The notes beneath the pieces are model-generated. The model saw nothing but the letters and a program-made list of their open reading frames with translations, did not search any database and was not told the origin of the DNA. Below, in pieces: positions 5,797 through 5,829 of a stretch of 5,829 bases of DNA (position 1 is its first letter; every line of letters starts with the position of its first letter). Source of the DNA: Acidobacteriota bacterium. GTDB lineage: Bacteria > Acidobacteriota > Vicinamibacteria > Fen-336. The stretch is taken from the NCBI GenBank assembly GCA_003155335.1, contig PMCG01000220.1:3053-8881 (forward strand), in the 5' to 3' direction. Made by a program: the position numbers and the translations under genes.

Positions 5797-5829
5797 CCGA
5801 GCAGCTCGTTGACGACGCGCTCCAAGAAG
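5793..5829 (-). CDS. C-terminal end of a gene truncated by the right edge
   Basis: Read on the minus strand from the right edge, the frame ending in TGA at 5793-5795 encodes FLERVVNELLG, with G/C-ending codons except for a single TTG (Leu). This looks like a normal amphipathic helical C-terminus of a soluble protein. It fits the compact convergent arrangement, with 13 bp between its stop codon and that of the small exported protein. Eleven residues are too few to name a family. Confidence 0.5.
   Translation of the reverse strand, partial: FLERVVNELLG

Noticed and set aside
1..5829. A defence system, mobile element, CRISPR array or RNA gene
   Set aside because: I looked for transposase or integrase motifs, terminal repeats, regularly spaced repeats and tRNA-like cloverleaf sequence and saw none. 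Nearly all bases are accounted for by ordinary chromosomal genes.

Overview
The window is GC-rich, compact bacterial DNA with two complete large genes, one complete small gene and probable ends of two more genes at the edges. The organism is probably a GC-rich Gram-negative bacterium. The evidence is an outer-membrane-type beta barrel ending in an aromatic-rich strand (YWFSM), a second signal-peptide protein ending in an amphipathic strand (GIGIGF), and a GlnE-type nucleotidyltransferase. DUF5916 barrel proteins are common in Acidobacteriota, Gemmatimonadota, Bacteroidota and delta-proteobacterial/myxobacterial lineages. The base composition argues against typical Bacteroidota, but the phylum cannot be fixed from this window.

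Layout, left to right. Positions 1-78 look like the 3' end of a plus-strand gene. It converges on a DUF5916/CBM9-like outer-membrane protein on the minus strand (118-2778). A 167-bp intergenic stretch (2779-2945) follows. It holds a 10-bp-arm inverted repeat, a pair of ACGCGT palindromes one helical turn apart, and a repeated ACCACGTC. Next, on the minus strand (2946-5252), is a 768-residue protein that joins two GlnD-like ACT domains to one GlnE-type adenylyltransferase half. A 47-bp divergent gap with a GAGGCG dyad separates it from a small exported beta-rich protein on the plus strand (5300-5779). The last bases (5793-5829) look like the C-terminal end of another minus-strand gene.

Functional picture. 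The ACT-GlnE hybrid is the most interesting gene. Its parts come from the two classical nitrogen-signalling enzymes: GlnD (PII uridylylation, with ACT domains that sense glutamine) and GlnE (glutamine synthetase adenylylation). It carries only one nucleotidyltransferase unit, whose metal-binding D-x-D motif reads D-I-E. It may couple sensing of a small ligand, perhaps an amino acid, to nucleotidylation of a target such as glutamine synthetase. No glnA, glnB or amtB lies in the window to confirm this. The two exported proteins show no obvious link to it, so this looks like a chromosomal neighbourhood rather than a single dedicated system. I saw no RNA gene, CRISPR array, insertion sequence or other mobile element.
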